From the NCBI RefSeq assembly GCF_000340475.1, contig NZ_CM001792.1, positions 1,510,659 to 1,574,658 on the forward strand: a DNA stretch of 64,000 nt, read 5' to 3'. The stretch's first letter is position 1. Every line of letters begins with the position of its first letter. Made by a program: the position numbers and the translations under genes. Below, in pieces: positions 44,433 through 54,357 of this stretch. The stretch is from Oceanobacillus kimchii X50 (GTDB lineage: Bacteria; Bacillota; Bacilli; Bacillales; Amphibacillaceae). The notes under the pieces were generated by a model. The model saw only the letters and a program-made list of their open reading frames with translations, ran no database searches and was not told the origin of the DNA.

Positions 44433-45221
44433 ATGAAATCAGCTTCTATTGCAAATATAAAATCACAATTAAACAACGGAGAACTAAATAATAAGGACAT
44501 AGAAGAATTATACAAAGATAGTAGAAAAGGTGTGCAAGCATTACTAAAACGTTATGAAAAACAACAAGAAAAACAAGTTGCACTAGAACAAGCGTTCATC
44601 AAAATGAGTACTTATGAAAATGAAGCTTATCGTAATGGAAATCATTATATTGCTGGTGTGGATGAAGTAGGGCGAGGTCCATTAGCTGGTCCAGTAGTTG
44701 CCGCAGCAGTTATCTTACCAAAGGACTTTTACCTTTTGGGTATTAATGATTCAAAGAAATTGTCTGAAGAACAAAGAAATACATATAGTACCTACATTAA
44801 ACAACATGCAATCGCCTATCAAATTTCATTTGTTGATAATACCATTATTGATGAAATTAATATATATGAAGCATCAAAACAGGCAATGAAACAAGCAATT
44901 AGTGGACTAGAACCATACCCAGACCATGCATTAATAGATGCTGTCCCGTTAGAAGGACTAAACTGCACATATGAAGCAATTATTAAAGGCGACGCTGCTA
45001 GCGTACATATAGCGGCAGCTAGTATTTTAGCAAAAGTTGCACGTGACAATTGGATGAAAGAGTTACATGAGGAATATCCAGTATATGGATTTAATTCCAA
45101 TATGGGCTACGGTACTAAGGAACACCTCCAGGCTTTAGAAAACTATGGTGTTACTCCTTATCATCGTTATTCGTTTGCGCCTGTACATAAATATCCATTT
45201 ACATCATCATTGAAAAAATAA
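44433..45221 (+). CDS. rnhB: Ribonuclease HII
   Basis: This enzyme of about 262 residues removes ribonucleotides from DNA hybrids. An N-terminal helical extension of about 70 residues is typical of Bacillus RNase HII. The catalytic domain has 'IAGVDEVGRGPLAGPVVAAAV' (first acidic residues), 'GINDSKKLSEEQR', 'HALIDAVPL' and 'AAASILAKVARD'. ATG 44433 follows AAGAAGGA. The longer in-frame reading from 44310 runs through the hairpin and is rejected. Confidence 0.96.
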   Translation: MKSASIANIKSQLNNGELNNKDIEELYKDSRKGVQALLKRYEKQQEKQVALEQAFIKMSTYENEAYRNGNHYIAGVDEVGRGPLAGPVVAAAVILPKDFYLLGINDSKKLSEEQRNTYSTYIKQHAIAYQISFVDNTIIDEINIYEASKQAMKQAISGLEPYPDHALIDAVPLEGLNCTYEAIIKGDAASVHIAAASILAKVARDNWMKELHEEYPVYGFNSNMGYGTKEHLQALENYGVTPYHRYSFAPVHKYPFTSSLKK

Positions 45222-45235
45222 TCGGAGGTGATTCT

Positions 45236-46993
45236 ATGAGTATTCATCGTTTATTAGGTGATAAAGCTGTACAACAAGTCCATTTACCATCACATCAACA
45301 GTTGAAATCCGGAGATGTTGTTCAAGGAAAGGTAATAAAGCTTTTTCCTGATCATAAAGCAAAAATTAACCTAGCTGGTAAGCAGATGATCGCGCAGTTG
45401 GAGACACCTCTAATTATAGGAGAACGATATCATTTTCAAGTAAAACATACGCAGGATCAAATTCTTCATCTCCAAGTATTAGCAAATAACTTCAAAAATA
45501 ATACAGAGCAATCTGCAATACAATTGATTCAGCAATTAGGATTAAAGCCGACAAAGATATCAGTCGCATTTATGCAGTCCTTAATCAAGCAGCAAATGCC
45601 ATTTAATCAGAACTCATTTATACAATCTGTTCATTTATTGCAATCAAGAGTGGCTAAAGAAATTCCAATAAAACAACAGTTTGGAGTATTACATAATCTA
45701 ATGGAAAAAAAGCTGCCTATTTCCCATGCCATATTTCAATCGACAATGAAATTATCTACCGGTGGTATTAGTAATTCGATAGAAGCTTTATTAAAGGAAA
45801 GTCGAAATCAAAACATAAGATTTAACCCTCTCTTATATCAACTTGAACAAGTAAATTCAGGGTTTAAAACTGAAAATATGTCGATTATTAAATACATGGC
45901 TTCTGATCTAAATAACACTCAAACTAACGGAAATTTATATCATATATTTAAAAATCTCGGTATGATTTCACCATCGATAACTAAAAATCAGTGGAATCAA
46001 GCATGGATGTCAATGGTGGAAAATACCCCTAAATCATTGGTAGAAGGTAGAGCTCTTCCTTTTTCTATGGATCATTCAGCGTTAATGAAAGGGATCGACC
46101 AATTAACAGCAAATCAATCAAAAATAATCGAGCTTACTCGTTCAATGTTACAAGTGAATGATGGGAGTGTGACGCACTCAAAAAATCTTATTAATTTCCA
46201 AAAAATAGCGGATTTATTACCCGAATCAATATCCCTTCGGTTTTCTGAAGCCTTGATGAAAGGACAACCAAGGTCTTTCTTAGAAACATTAAACAATCCT
46301 AATACGTACCATGAACTTGATAATATGTTGAAAACATTACAGAATCCTGTACTAAATCATTCACCGCAGTTAGGAAAAATACAGCAATTATTTTTACAAC
46401 AAGTACAATGGATGAATCAACGTGCGGGGCTAAATTATGAGCACCAGTTAGCACATCAGCAAATAGATATAAATAATGTAAAGGCTCAATTGATACAACT
46501 TGTCCAGAGCTCTAGCGGTAGTTTAGCTGAAAAAGCACAACAACTTTTAAATCATATTCAAGGGATTCAAATTAATTCCATAACAGAATCTAACGGATTT
46601 TTACAGGCTTTTTTACAAATACCAGCTCAGAAATTAGGTTTAGCAAAAGATATAGATTTACAGTTTGAAAGTAAAAAAACAAAAGATGGAAAGATTGATC
46701 CGGAGTATTGTCGTGTTTTATTTTATTTAAGTTTGAATAATTTAAAAGATACAGTAATTGATATGCATGTTCAAAAGAGAAATGTAACAGTTACGATTTA
46801 TAATGATTTCACCGATCTAGAAAATTTTGTAGGAGCGATGAAAGAAAATTTAAATCAAGGTTTGAAGCAAAATGATTATAGACTATCATCTGTACATATT
46901 AAAGCAATGGATAGTTTGAATGAAGGTGATAAAGAACATCGGGAAAAGCGATATCATCCATCATCATATCAAGGAGTTGATTTTAGAGTATGA
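45236..46993 (+). CDS. ylqG: YlqG-like protein with FliK-type C-terminus
   Basis: This 585-residue protein is poorly conserved and Gln-rich over its first 470 residues. The last 90 residues ('FYLSLNNLKDTVIDMHVQKRN', then strands and a helix with 'FVGAMKENLNQGL') follow the pattern of the FliK hook-length C-terminal domain: a beta-strand pair, a helix, and a last strand 'LSSVHIKAM'. The ATG follows CGGAGGTGA. It overlaps the FlhB-like ylqH by four bases. This similarity is a pattern judgement; the B. subtilis homolog is uncharacterised. A role as FliK-like partner of YlqH is inferred. Confidence 0.7.
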   Translation: MSIHRLLGDKAVQQVHLPSHQQLKSGDVVQGKVIKLFPDHKAKINLAGKQMIAQLETPLIIGERYHFQVKHTQDQILHLQVLANNFKNNTEQSAIQLIQQLGLKPTKISVAFMQSLIKQQMPFNQNSFIQSVHLLQSRVAKEIPIKQQFGVLHNLMEKKLPISHAIFQSTMKLSTGGISNSIEALLKESRNQNIRFNPLLYQLEQVNSGFKTENMSIIKYMASDLNNTQTNGNLYHIFKNLGMISPSITKNQWNQAWMSMVENTPKSLVEGRALPFSMDHSALMKGIDQLTANQSKIIELTRSMLQVNDGSVTHSKNLINFQKIADLLPESISLRFSEALMKGQPRSFLETLNNPNTYHELDNMLKTLQNPVLNHSPQLGKIQQLFLQQVQWMNQRAGLNYEHQLAHQQIDINNVKAQLIQLVQSSSGSLAEKAQQLLNHIQGIQINSITESNGFLQAFLQIPAQKLGLAKDIDLQFESKKTKDGKIDPEYCRVLFYLSLNNLKDTVIDMHVQKRNVTVTIYNDFTDLENFVGAMKENLNQGLKQNDYRLSSVHIKAMDSLNEGDKEHREKRYHPSSYQGVDFRV

Positions 46994-47268
46994 TAGAAAA
47001 ACGACATAAGGCAGCAGCACTTCGTTATAATCAAGACAATAATATAGCACCAAAAGTTACTGCAACTGGGAAGGGATTAGTCGCTGATGAAATTATAAAG
47101 CGAGCAACAGAAAATAATGTTCCAGTTATGAAGGATGAATCTTTAGTAGAAATACTTGCAGAATTAAACATTAATGAATCTATTCCAGATGAGTTATACA
47201 TGGCAGTTGCGGAAGTGTTTGCATTTGTTTACAAAGCAGATAAAGAATTTAAGAATACTGATTCATAA
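46990..47268 (+). CDS. ylqH: YlqH, FlhB cytoplasmic-domain homolog
   Basis: This 92-residue protein matches the C-terminal cytoplasmic domain of the flagellar export switch FlhB. 'AALRYNQDNNIAPKVTATGKGLVADEIIKRATENNVPVMKDESLVEILAEL' and 'IPDELYMAVAEVFAFVY' align well. The self-cleavage motif Asn-Pro-Thr-His is replaced by 'EKRHKAA', so it cannot autocleave in the usual way. There is no membrane part. It overlaps ylqG by four bases. Confidence 0.88.
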   Translation: MIEKRHKAAALRYNQDNNIAPKVTATGKGLVADEIIKRATENNVPVMKDESLVEILAELNINESIPDELYMAVAEVFAFVYKADKEFKNTDS

Positions 47269-47351
47269 AGTTAATCTTGACTACATAGGGGACGGTTCGT
47301 TCTTCCTTTATCTAATGTTAGTTGAAATTATCAAACGTTATTCGCTAATTC

Positions 47352-47380
47352 TTGTTAAATTCTCATTTTTTTAATACAAT
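47352..47380 (+). promoter_or_regulatory. Sigma-A promoter of sucCD
   Basis: TTGTTA (47352-47357) and TACAAT (47375-47380) are 17 bp apart, 34 bp before the sucC start. Confidence 0.7.
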
Positions 47381-47413
47381 GGTAATGCATTGAATTTGAT
47401 AGGAGGATGGAAG

Positions 47414-48574
47414 ATGAACATTCACGAGTATCAAGGTAAACAAGTTTTACGGGAATATGGGGTTAAGGTTCCTAACGGCTATGTTGCATATACAGTGGAC
47501 GAAGCTGTACAAGCTGCGGAAAAGCTTGGCACATCTGTAAACGTTGTCAAAGCACAGATTCATGCTGGTGGCCGTGGTAAAGCAGGTGGAGTTAAAGTTG
47601 CAAAAAGTCTTGATGAAGTTCGTACATATGCGGATGAAATATTAGGAAAGACATTAGTAACTCATCAAACTGGACCTGAAGGAAAAGAAGTAAAACGTTT
47701 ACTTATTGAAGAAGGCTGTGACATTCAAAAGGAATATTATGTTGGGGTAGTATTAGATCGTGCCACTTCTAGAGTTGTTATGATGGCATCAGAAGAAGGT
47801 GGAACTGAAATTGAAGAAGTTGCTGAAGCGACTCCAGAAAAAATCTTTAAAGAAGTAATAGATCCAGTTGTTGGATTAACACCTTTCCAAGCTAGAAGAC
47901 TAGCATTTAATATAAATATTCCAGAAGAATTACTAGGGAAAGCAGTGAAATTTATGTCTGCTTTATATGATGCCTTCGTTGCGAAAGATTGCTCTATTGC
48001 TGAAATTAATCCATTAGTAACAACTGGTGATGGTGAAGTGTTAGCGCTCGATGCAAAATTAAACTTTGATGATAATGCTCTTTATCGTCATAAAGATATC
48101 CAAGATTTAAGAGATTTTGAAGAAGAAGATGAAAAAGAAATCCAAGCTTCTAAGTATGACTTAAGCTATGTATCCCTTGATGGAAACATTGGTTGTATGG
48201 TAAATGGAGCAGGACTTGCTATGTCTACCATGGATATTATTAAACATTATGGCGGAGATCCGGCTAACTTCCTTGATGTAGGGGGCGGTGCTACTGCAGA
48301 GAAAGTAACAGAAGCATTTAAGATTATTCTTTCAGATAAAAACGTAAAAGGTATTTTTGTTAATATTTTTGGTGGAATTATGAAGTGTGACGTTATTGCT
48401 GAAGGTGTTGTAGAAGCTACAAAACAAATTGGTTTAGAGATTCCACTAGTTGTGCGTCTTGAAGGTACAAACGTTGATGCGGGTAAGAAAATTTTAGATG
48501 AATCTGGATTAAATATTACTTCTGCAACATCTATGGCTGATGGGGCAGAGAAAATTGTTGCTGCAGTAAAATAA
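47414..48574 (+). CDS. sucC: Succinyl-CoA synthetase beta subunit
   Basis: This TCA-cycle subunit of about 386 residues has an N-terminal ATP-grasp domain ('[19 protein letters not shown]', '[17 protein letters not shown]') and a C-terminal CoA-ligase domain with '[18 protein letters not shown]'. The complex makes ATP or GTP from succinyl-CoA. ATG 47414 follows AGGAGG. sucD follows after 45 bp. Confidence 0.97.
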   Translation: MNIHEYQGKQVLREYGVKVPNGYVAYTVDEAVQAAEKLGTSVNVVKAQIHAGGRGKAGGVKVAKSLDEVRTYADEILGKTLVTHQTGPEGKEVKRLLIEEGCDIQKEYYVGVVLDRATSRVVMMASEEGGTEIEEVAEATPEKIFKEVIDPVVGLTPFQARRLAFNINIPEELLGKAVKFMSALYDAFVAKDCSIAEINPLVTTGDGEVLALDAKLNFDDNALYRHKDIQDLRDFEEEDEKEIQASKYDLSYVSLDGNIGCMVNGAGLAMSTMDIIKHYGGDPANFLDVGGGATAEKVTEAFKIILSDKNVKGIFVNIFGGIMKCDVIAEGVVEATKQIGLEIPLVVRLEGTNVDAGKKILDESGLNITSATSMADGAEKIVAAVK

Positions 48575-48619
48575 GCGTATTAAACCGAGAACTTTACGAT
48601 AAGGAAAGGACGGACGAAA

Positions 48620-49522
48620 ATGAGTGTTTATATTAATAAAGATACAAAAGTGATTGTCCAAGGAATTACTGGCGGAACTGCACGTTTTCATACAAAACAA
48701 ATGCTAGATTATGGCACTAAAATCGTTGCAGGTGTAACGCCTAAAAAAGCAGGTACAGAAGTTGAAGGAGTACCTGTATATAATACGGTAAAAGATGCTG
48801 TCGTTGCTACTGGTGCGACTGCTTCCGTTATTTATGTTCCAGCACCTTTTGCAGCAGATGCAATTATGGAAGCAACAGATGCAGAATTAGATCTTGTCAT
48901 TTGTATTACGGAACATATTCCAGTATTAGATATGGTCAAAGTAAAACGTTATATGGAAGGTAAGAAGACACGCTTAGTTGGACCAAATTGTCCTGGTGTG
49001 ATTACTGCAGATGAAACAAAAATTGGTATTATGCCTGGCTACATTCATAAAAAAGGTCATATTGGTGTTGTTTCTCGTTCTGGTACATTAACGTATGAAG
49101 CTGTACATCAATTATCAGAAGCCGGTTATGGTCAAACTACAGCAGTCGGTATCGGTGGAGATCCTGTAAATGGTACGAACTTTATCGATGTGTTGGATGC
49201 ATTCAACCAAGATCCAGAAACAGAAGCAGTAATCATGATTGGTGAAATTGGCGGTACTGCAGAAGAAGAAGCTGCTGAATGGGTGAAAGCTAATATGAAT
49301 AAACCAGTTGTTGGCTTCATTGGAGGAGCAACTGCACCTCCAGGAAAACGTATGGGACATGCTGGTGCAATCATTTCTGGTGGAAAAGGTACGGCTGATG
49401 AAAAAATACGTACGATGGAAGCTGCTGGCATCAAAGTAGCTGATACTCCTGCTGTGATGGGAGAAACGATGATTGAAGTACTAAAAGAAACAGGCTTAGA
49501 TGAAAAGTGTAAAACACATTAA
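48620..49522 (+). CDS. sucD: Succinyl-CoA synthetase alpha subunit
   Basis: This 300-residue subunit binds CoA and carries the phospho-histidine. Motifs are '[19 protein letters not shown]', '[20 protein letters not shown]', '[11 protein letters not shown]' and the active-site His in '[17 protein letters not shown]'. AAGGAAAGGA precedes the ATG. A structured hairpin element follows directly after the stop codon. Confidence 0.97.
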   Translation: MSVYINKDTKVIVQGITGGTARFHTKQMLDYGTKIVAGVTPKKAGTEVEGVPVYNTVKDAVVATGATASVIYVPAPFAADAIMEATDAELDLVICITEHIPVLDMVKVKRYMEGKKTRLVGPNCPGVITADETKIGIMPGYIHKKGHIGVVSRSGTLTYEAVHQLSEAGYGQTTAVGIGGDPVNGTNFIDVLDAFNQDPETEAVIMIGEIGGTAEEEAAEWVKANMNKPVVGFIGGATAPPGKRMGHAGAIISGGKGTADEKIRTMEAAGIKVADTPAVMGETMIEVLKETGLDEKCKTH

Positions 49523-49527
49523 ATAAA

Positions 49528-49614
49528 AAATAGAGATTGGGATATTCTATACTAAGAAAACGAGCGATTTCAATAAGTCAATTCGTTTGGTTTCTTTTAT
49601 TTCAATCTCTATTT
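49528..49614 (+). repeat. Hairpin element between sucD and dprA
   Basis: AAATAGAGATTGGGAT (49528-49543) pairs with ATTTCAATCTCTATTT (49599-49614), counting two G-U pairs. An inner stem (AAGAAAACGA with TCGT...TTTCTT) extends the hairpin. Its left arm shares AGAG(A/G)TTGGGATAT with the left arm of the element upstream of rnc (31637). It may end sucCD transcription, though no T-run follows. Confidence 0.65.
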
Positions 49615-49644
49615 CCAATATATCTAATTAAAGGAAGTGGTAGC

Positions 49645-50529
49645 TTGGAATTATTGAAAGCGAAAATTGTCCATCTTTCTAGATGCCGTTCTATTACTCG
49701 CTCATTACTACGTAACATTCTTCAACTTGATCCTTCATTAAATAAAACTTATCAATCCTCTGCAAGTCAACTTTCCGGTTGGTTACATATTTCCTTGAAA
49801 AAAGCGGAATATATTTATTCTGATCTTCATAATGTAGGTTTACAAAAACAAGTAATTAAAGATATGCAACTTTATCAAACTGTAACCATAGTTGACGAAT
49901 ATTATCCACCTATGTTAAATACTATTAAGGACGCTCCTATCGTTTTATACACGTTAGGTGATGTAGATATTTTAAAGAAATTACCTAGTTTAAGTGTGAT
50001 CGGAACAAGGAATCCTACATCACAAGCTCAAAGGAAAATGGCTGTTATTTTACCATTAATTCAACAAGGCTGGGTAATTGTAAGTGGTATGGCTAGAGGT
50101 ATTGATAGTTTTGCTCATCAAATGGCTTTATATCACAATGGAAAAACAATCGCTGTCTTAGGGGGAGGATTTCATCATATATATCCAAGCGAGCACTTAC
50201 CATTGTTTCATGAAATAACACAAAAGGGATTAGTGATTACAGAATATCCCCCTGACCAACCACCAAAACGTCACCAATTCCCAGAAAGAAATCGTATCAT
50301 CAGTGGCTTGACGATGGGAACACTTGTTATTGAAGCGATGGAACGAAGTGGTACACTTATTACTGTAGATCAAGCCCTTGATCAAGGAAGAGAAGTATTT
50401 GCGATACCAGGAAATCCATGGGTGCAACAAACAAAGGGCTGTCACCAAATGATTCAAGATGGTGCAAAATTAGTCCAAGAAACAAAAGATATTACTATAG
50501 AATATGAAGGAATTTTACTTGAAAATTAA
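49645..50529 (+). CDS. dprA: DNA processing protein DprA (Smf)
   Basis: This protein of about 294 residues loads RecA on incoming single-stranded DNA in transformation. A short N-terminal helical region precedes the Rossmann-like DprA core: 'LSVIGTRNPTSQAQRKM', 'IVSGMARGIDSFAHQMAL', 'GKTIAVLGGGFHHIYP', 'FPERNRIISGLTMGTLVIEA' and 'GREVFAIPGNPW'. TTG 49645 follows AAAGGAAGTGG and gives a natural length. The upstream in-frame reading to 49537 crosses the hairpin element. Confidence 0.94.
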   Translation: MELLKAKIVHLSRCRSITRSLLRNILQLDPSLNKTYQSSASQLSGWLHISLKKAEYIYSDLHNVGLQKQVIKDMQLYQTVTIVDEYYPPMLNTIKDAPIVLYTLGDVDILKKLPSLSVIGTRNPTSQAQRKMAVILPLIQQGWVIVSGMARGIDSFAHQMALYHNGKTIAVLGGGFHHIYPSEHLPLFHEITQKGLVITEYPPDQPPKRHQFPERNRIISGLTMGTLVIEAMERSGTLITVDQALDQGREVFAIPGNPWVQQTKGCHQMIQDGAKLVQETKDITIEYEGILLEN

Positions 50530-50549
50530 AAATGTTTTAACTGAAGTGT

Positions 50550-50578
50550 TTGACAAAACAGAGATCTATATTTAGTAT
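50550..50578 (+). promoter_or_regulatory. Candidate promoter of topA
   Basis: Consensus TTGACA (50550-50555) and TAGTAT (50573-50578) are 17 bp apart, 54 bp before the topA start. Confidence 0.65.
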
Positions 50579-50631
50579 TAGAAAAGATTTCATTTCGTAA
50601 AATTGTCAACCTCATTTTGGGAGGAAGGTAC

Positions 50632-52710
50632 ATGTCAGATTATTTAGTTATCGTTGAATCTCCAGCAAAAGCAAAAACGATTGAGCGATATTTAGGAAAA
50701 AAATATACAGTAAAGGCTTCCATGGGTCACATCCGTGATTTACCTAAAAGTCAAACAGGTGTAGATGTTGAAAATAATTTTACACCGAAGTATATAACCA
50801 TTCGTGGTAAAGGTGATATTCTTAAAGAATTACGTAAAGCAGCAAAAAAAGCAAAAAAAATCTATCTTGCTGCCGACCCCGATAGAGAAGGAGAAGCGAT
50901 TGCATGGCATCTTGCATATATTTTAGGTGTCGATCCCTCCTCTAATTGTCGAGTTGTCTTTAATGAAATTACAAAAGAGGCAATTAAAGAGTCATTCAAA
51001 AATCCACGAGCAATTGACTTAGATCTAGTTGATGCCCAACAAGCTAGAAGAGTGTTGGATCGATTGGTTGGTTATAATATTAGTCCATTACTATGGAAGA
51101 AAGTAAAAAAAGGACTAAGTGCAGGAAGAGTGCAATCAGTTGCTTTGAAAATGATTATAGACCGTGAAAAAGAAATACAAAATTTTAAGCCAGAAGAGTA
51201 TTGGTCTATAGATGCAAAATTCCAAAAGGATAAGGAAACATTTGAAGGATCCTTCTATGGAATAAATGGAAAAAAAGTAGCACTAAAAAACGAACAAGAT
51301 GTAAAAGATATTAAACAACAATTAAATGGGAAAACATTTGCAGTAGATAAAGTGAAGAAAAGGGAAAGAAAGAAAAATCCTGCTCTACCTTTCACTACCT
51401 CATCTCTACAACAAGAGGCTGCAAGAAAGCTAAACTTCCGTGCAAAGAAAACGATGATGATTGCGCAACAATTATATGAAGGTATTGACCTAGGTAAAAA
51501 ATCCGGAGGGATTACTGGTTTAATCACATATATGCGTACTGACTCTACTAGAATATCCAATACCGCAAAAGAAGAAGCAAAGAACTATATTAAAGATAAT
51601 TATGGAGAGAAGTATTTAGGTAAACAAGGATCAACGAAGAATAAAGAAGGAGCGCAAGATGCGCACGAAGCGATTCGACCAACTTCTGCTGTAAGAGATC
51701 CGAAAACTTTAAAGAATACTTTATCTAGAGACCAACTGCGTTTATATAAACTGATTTGGGAACGGTTTGTAGCTAGTCAAATGGCTCCAGCAGTGATGGA
51801 TACAATGACCGTCCATTTACTAAACAATAACATTGAATTCCGAGCAACTGGATCAAAAATTAAGTTTAAGGGTTTCATGAAAGTTTACGTAGAAGGTAAC
51901 GATGATAACAAGAAAACAGAAGATAAATTATTACCTGATTTAGAAGAAGGTATGCAGGTTGATTCAAAAGAAATTAAACCGAATCAGCACTTTACACAGC
52001 CGCCTCCTCGATACACAGATGCACGTCTCGTACGTACAATGGAAGAGATAGGCATAGGAAGACCATCTACCTATGCTCCTACACTAGACACTATTCAACG
52101 TAGGGGTTATGTATCGATGGATAATAAACGCTTTATTCCGACTGAGCTTGGAGAAATTAAATGTGATCTAATGATTGAATTTTTCCCTGAAGTAGTCGAT
52201 GCAGCTTTTACTGCAAAAATGGAAGATGATTTAGACTCTATTGAAGAAGGAAAGATAGAGTGGAAACAAATTATTGATAGTTTTTACAAAGACTTTAAAG
52301 TAAGGCTTGATAAGGCAGAAGACGAGATGGAAAAAGTTGAAATAAGAGATGAACCAGCAGGAATCGATTGTGAGAATTGTGGTCATGAAATGGTTTATAA
52401 AATGGGGAGATATGGAAAATTCCTCGCTTGTTCAAACTTTCCAGAGTGTCGTAATACAAAACCAATCTTAAAAGAAATTGGTGTGGATTGTCCAAAATGT
52501 AAAGAAGGCAATGTGGTTGAACGAAAATCAAAGAAAAAGCGAACATTCTATGGATGTGACCGCTTCCCTGAATGCGACTTTGTTTCATGGGACAAACCAA
52601 TTGCTAGAAAATGTCCAAAATGTGAGTCTATGCTAGTAGAGAAAAAGAATAAGAAAGATACACAGGTCCAGTGTACAAATTGTGAATATAAAGAAGTAGC
52701 TCAGACTTAA
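50632..52710 (+). CDS. topA: DNA topoisomerase I
   Basis: This type IA enzyme of about 692 residues relaxes negative supercoils. The Toprim domain has '[18 protein letters not shown]' and '[16 protein letters not shown]'. The catalytic Tyr is in '[14 protein letters not shown]'. Three C-terminal zinc-type modules have Cys pairs (CENC/CSNFPEC, CPKC/CDRFPEC, CPKC/CTNC). ATG 50632 follows GGGAGGAAGG. A strong terminator follows. The trmFO (gid) gene that normally follows topA is absent. Confidence 0.98.
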   Translation: MSDYLVIVESPAKAKTIERYLGKKYTVKASMGHIRDLPKSQTGVDVENNFTPKYITIRGKGDILKELRKAAKKAKKIYLAADPDREGEAIAWHLAYILGVDPSSNCRVVFNEITKEAIKESFKNPRAIDLDLVDAQQARRVLDRLVGYNISPLLWKKVKKGLSAGRVQSVALKMIIDREKEIQNFKPEEYWSIDAKFQKDKETFEGSFYGINGKKVALKNEQDVKDIKQQLNGKTFAVDKVKKRERKKNPALPFTTSSLQQEAARKLNFRAKKTMMIAQQLYEGIDLGKKSGGITGLITYMRTDSTRISNTAKEEAKNYIKDNYGEKYLGKQGSTKNKEGAQDAHEAIRPTSAVRDPKTLKNTLSRDQLRLYKLIWERFVASQMAPAVMDTMTVHLLNNNIEFRATGSKIKFKGFMKVYVEGNDDNKKTEDKLLPDLEEGMQVDSKEIKPNQHFTQPPPRYTDARLVRTMEEIGIGRPSTYAPTLDTIQRRGYVSMDNKRFIPTELGEIKCDLMIEFFPEVVDAAFTAKMEDDLDSIEEGKIEWKQIIDSFYKDFKVRLDKAEDEMEKVEIRDEPAGIDCENCGHEMVYKMGRYGKFLACSNFPECRNTKPILKEIGVDCPKCKEGNVVERKSKKKRTFYGCDRFPECDFVSWDKPIARKCPKCESMLVEKKNKKDTQVQCTNCEYKEVAQT

Positions 52711-52717
52711 ATTGTAT

Positions 52718-52760
52718 GACTTGTAGAGTTGGATTAGCTCCCCTCTATAAGTCTTTTTTT
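52718..52760 (+). terminator. Terminator after topA
   Basis: GACTTGTAGAG (52718-52728) and CTCTATAAGTC (52743-52753), with one G-U pair, form an 11-bp stem followed by seven Ts. Confidence 0.92.
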
Positions 52761-52823
52761 GTTTTAATACGTTTTACTTAAATATGCAATGGGAATACTT
52801 ACGTATATAAGGAGTGGATTACA

Positions 52824-53144
52824 GTGGATACTCACAATATATATTATGTAACCATTGATACCAAGGAAATTAGAACCTTCTCTGTTCCAGACAATGAAAT
52901 TGAATTTGAAATTAAAGCGACGGATGAACAAGTACTGGAAATAAAGGAAATATTCTCTCGTCTTGATAAAGAATCCAAAAATGCAATGAAGTATATTGGT
53001 TTTAAACCCTTCGATGAATGGGGTGCTGATGATGAGCGAGATAGTTATAAGGAAGATATAAATAACTTATTCTCGATAATAAAAAAACTGGGAACCAAAG
53101 ACACACAAAGAAAATTATCTGAAATGGGTATAAATAATTCTTAA
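52824..53144 (+). CDS. Small protein of unknown function
   Basis: This acidic 106-residue protein starts at GTG 52824 behind AAGGAG. No signal peptide or membrane segment is seen. The N-terminal third looks beta-rich ('YYVTIDTKEIRTFSVPDNEIEFEIKA'), the rest helical ('VLEIKEIFSRLDKESKNAMKYI'). It contains 'FKPFDEWGADDERDSYKEDI'. I do not recognise the family. It sits alone between topA and the xerC promoter, where trmFO is expected. Codon use looks like that of its neighbours and the ribosome site is good, so I believe it is a real gene. Confidence 0.75.
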   Translation: MDTHNIYYVTIDTKEIRTFSVPDNEIEFEIKATDEQVLEIKEIFSRLDKESKNAMKYIGFKPFDEWGADDERDSYKEDINNLFSIIKKLGTKDTQRKLSEMGINNS

Positions 53145-53221
53145 ATTGGAAATATAGAGACTATGTAGTTCACAGAATATTCAACGATATCGACTTTTTT
53201 TATGTTTATAAGATTTGATAT

Positions 53222-53250
53222 TTGACTAGGAGCCATTTTCTTATTATAAT
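53222..53250 (+). promoter_or_regulatory. Sigma-A promoter of xerC-hslVU-codY
   Basis: TTGACT (53222-53227) and a perfect TATAAT (53245-53250) are 17 bp apart, leaving a leader of about 175 bases before xerC. Confidence 0.75.
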
Positions 53251-53429
53251 CACTCTTTGGTAAGGTAAAATACTTTACACACGACAATCGGCTATTTTGC
53301 AATAATATCATTGCAAAGTCATTAAGATTGTATATCATTCTGAATTTTGTTACAATTTAGTTAAGTTCATTGCTTTATCGGTTAGAGTGTGTTATTATTT
53401 ATTCGCTGTGCAATGAGGTGGACGTAGGT

Positions 53430-54347
53430 ATGAACCCATTAGAAATATATATAGACACATTTGTAGAATTTCTACAAATAGAAAAAAACGCTTCACCTTA
53501 CACCGTGAAATATTATCGGAATGATCTGGAAATTTTCGCGGATTTCCTTCACTCAGAGGGGATATCTCATATTGCAAATGTAACATATAAAGATGTACGC
53601 ATTTTTCTAACTTCTTTATATAAGCAAGAACTTAGCCGTAGATCCGTTTCAAGAAAAATATCTACATTAAGAAGTTTTTACAGATTTCTAGAAAGAGAAC
53701 GATATGTGGAAGGAAACCCTTTTGTACAGTTACATCTACCGAAAACAAGTAAACCGGTTCCTGGTTTTTTGTATCAAGAGGAATTGGATAAATTGTTTGA
53801 GGTTAACGATATAACAATTCCATTGGGGCAAAGAGATCAAGCTTTATTAGAGATGTTATATGGAACTGGAATTCGTGTGAGTGAATGTCAAAACCTACGT
53901 TTACAAGATATCGACTTTTCAATCGGTACTATTTTTGTTCGAGGGAAAGGACGTAAAGAACGTTACGTACCATTTGGAAGTTTCGCTGAAATAGCGTTAG
54001 AGACTTATCTTCAAGAAGGAAGAAACAAGTTATTACAAAAAAGTAATTCAGACACGGAATTTATTTTTTTAAATTCCCGTGGACGTCATCTAACCACTCG
54101 AGGAATTCGTACCATTTTAAATAAAATCGTCGAAAGAGCCTCTTTGACTGTACATGTACATCCTCATAAGTTGAGACATACATTTGCAACGCATCTATTA
54201 AATGAGGGTGCTGATTTAAGATCCGTACAGGAGTTGCTCGGCCATGAAAGCCTATCCTCGACACAAATATATACACATGTGACAAAAGATCATTTGCGGG
54301 AAGCTTATATGAAAAGTCACCCTAGAGCAAATGGGAACAAAAGATGA
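53430..54347 (+). CDS. xerC: Tyrosine recombinase XerC (CodV)
   Basis: This recombinase of about 305 residues resolves chromosome dimers at dif with XerD. An N-terminal SAM-like core-binding domain (about 5-90) is followed by the catalytic domain. The catalytic set is visible: Arg in '[10 protein letters not shown]', Lys in '[13 protein letters not shown]', His and Arg in '[15 protein letters not shown]', His in '[16 protein letters not shown]' and the nucleophilic Tyr in the same motif. ATG 53430 gives the usual length. hslV follows after ten bases. Confidence 0.96.
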   Translation: MNPLEIYIDTFVEFLQIEKNASPYTVKYYRNDLEIFADFLHSEGISHIANVTYKDVRIFLTSLYKQELSRRSVSRKISTLRSFYRFLERERYVEGNPFVQLHLPKTSKPVPGFLYQEELDKLFEVNDITIPLGQRDQALLEMLYGTGIRVSECQNLRLQDIDFSIGTIFVRGKGRKERYVPFGSFAEIALETYLQEGRNKLLQKSNSDTEFIFLNSRGRHLTTRGIRTILNKIVERASLTVHVHPHKLRHTFATHLLNEGADLRSVQELLGHESLSSTQIYTHVTKDHLREAYMKSHPRANGNKR

Positions 54348-54357
54348 GGTGAGGGTA

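Noticed and set aside
49537..49644. Longer N-terminus for dprA starting at 49537
   Set aside because: The extra 36 codons are hydrophobic, lie inside the sucD-dprA hairpin element, and have no ribosome site; TTG 49645 has a strong one.
53141..53338. 65-codon minus-strand frame between the unknown gene and xerC
   Set aside because: No ribosome site before its ATG, low-complexity composition, and it lies across the strong xerC promoter.
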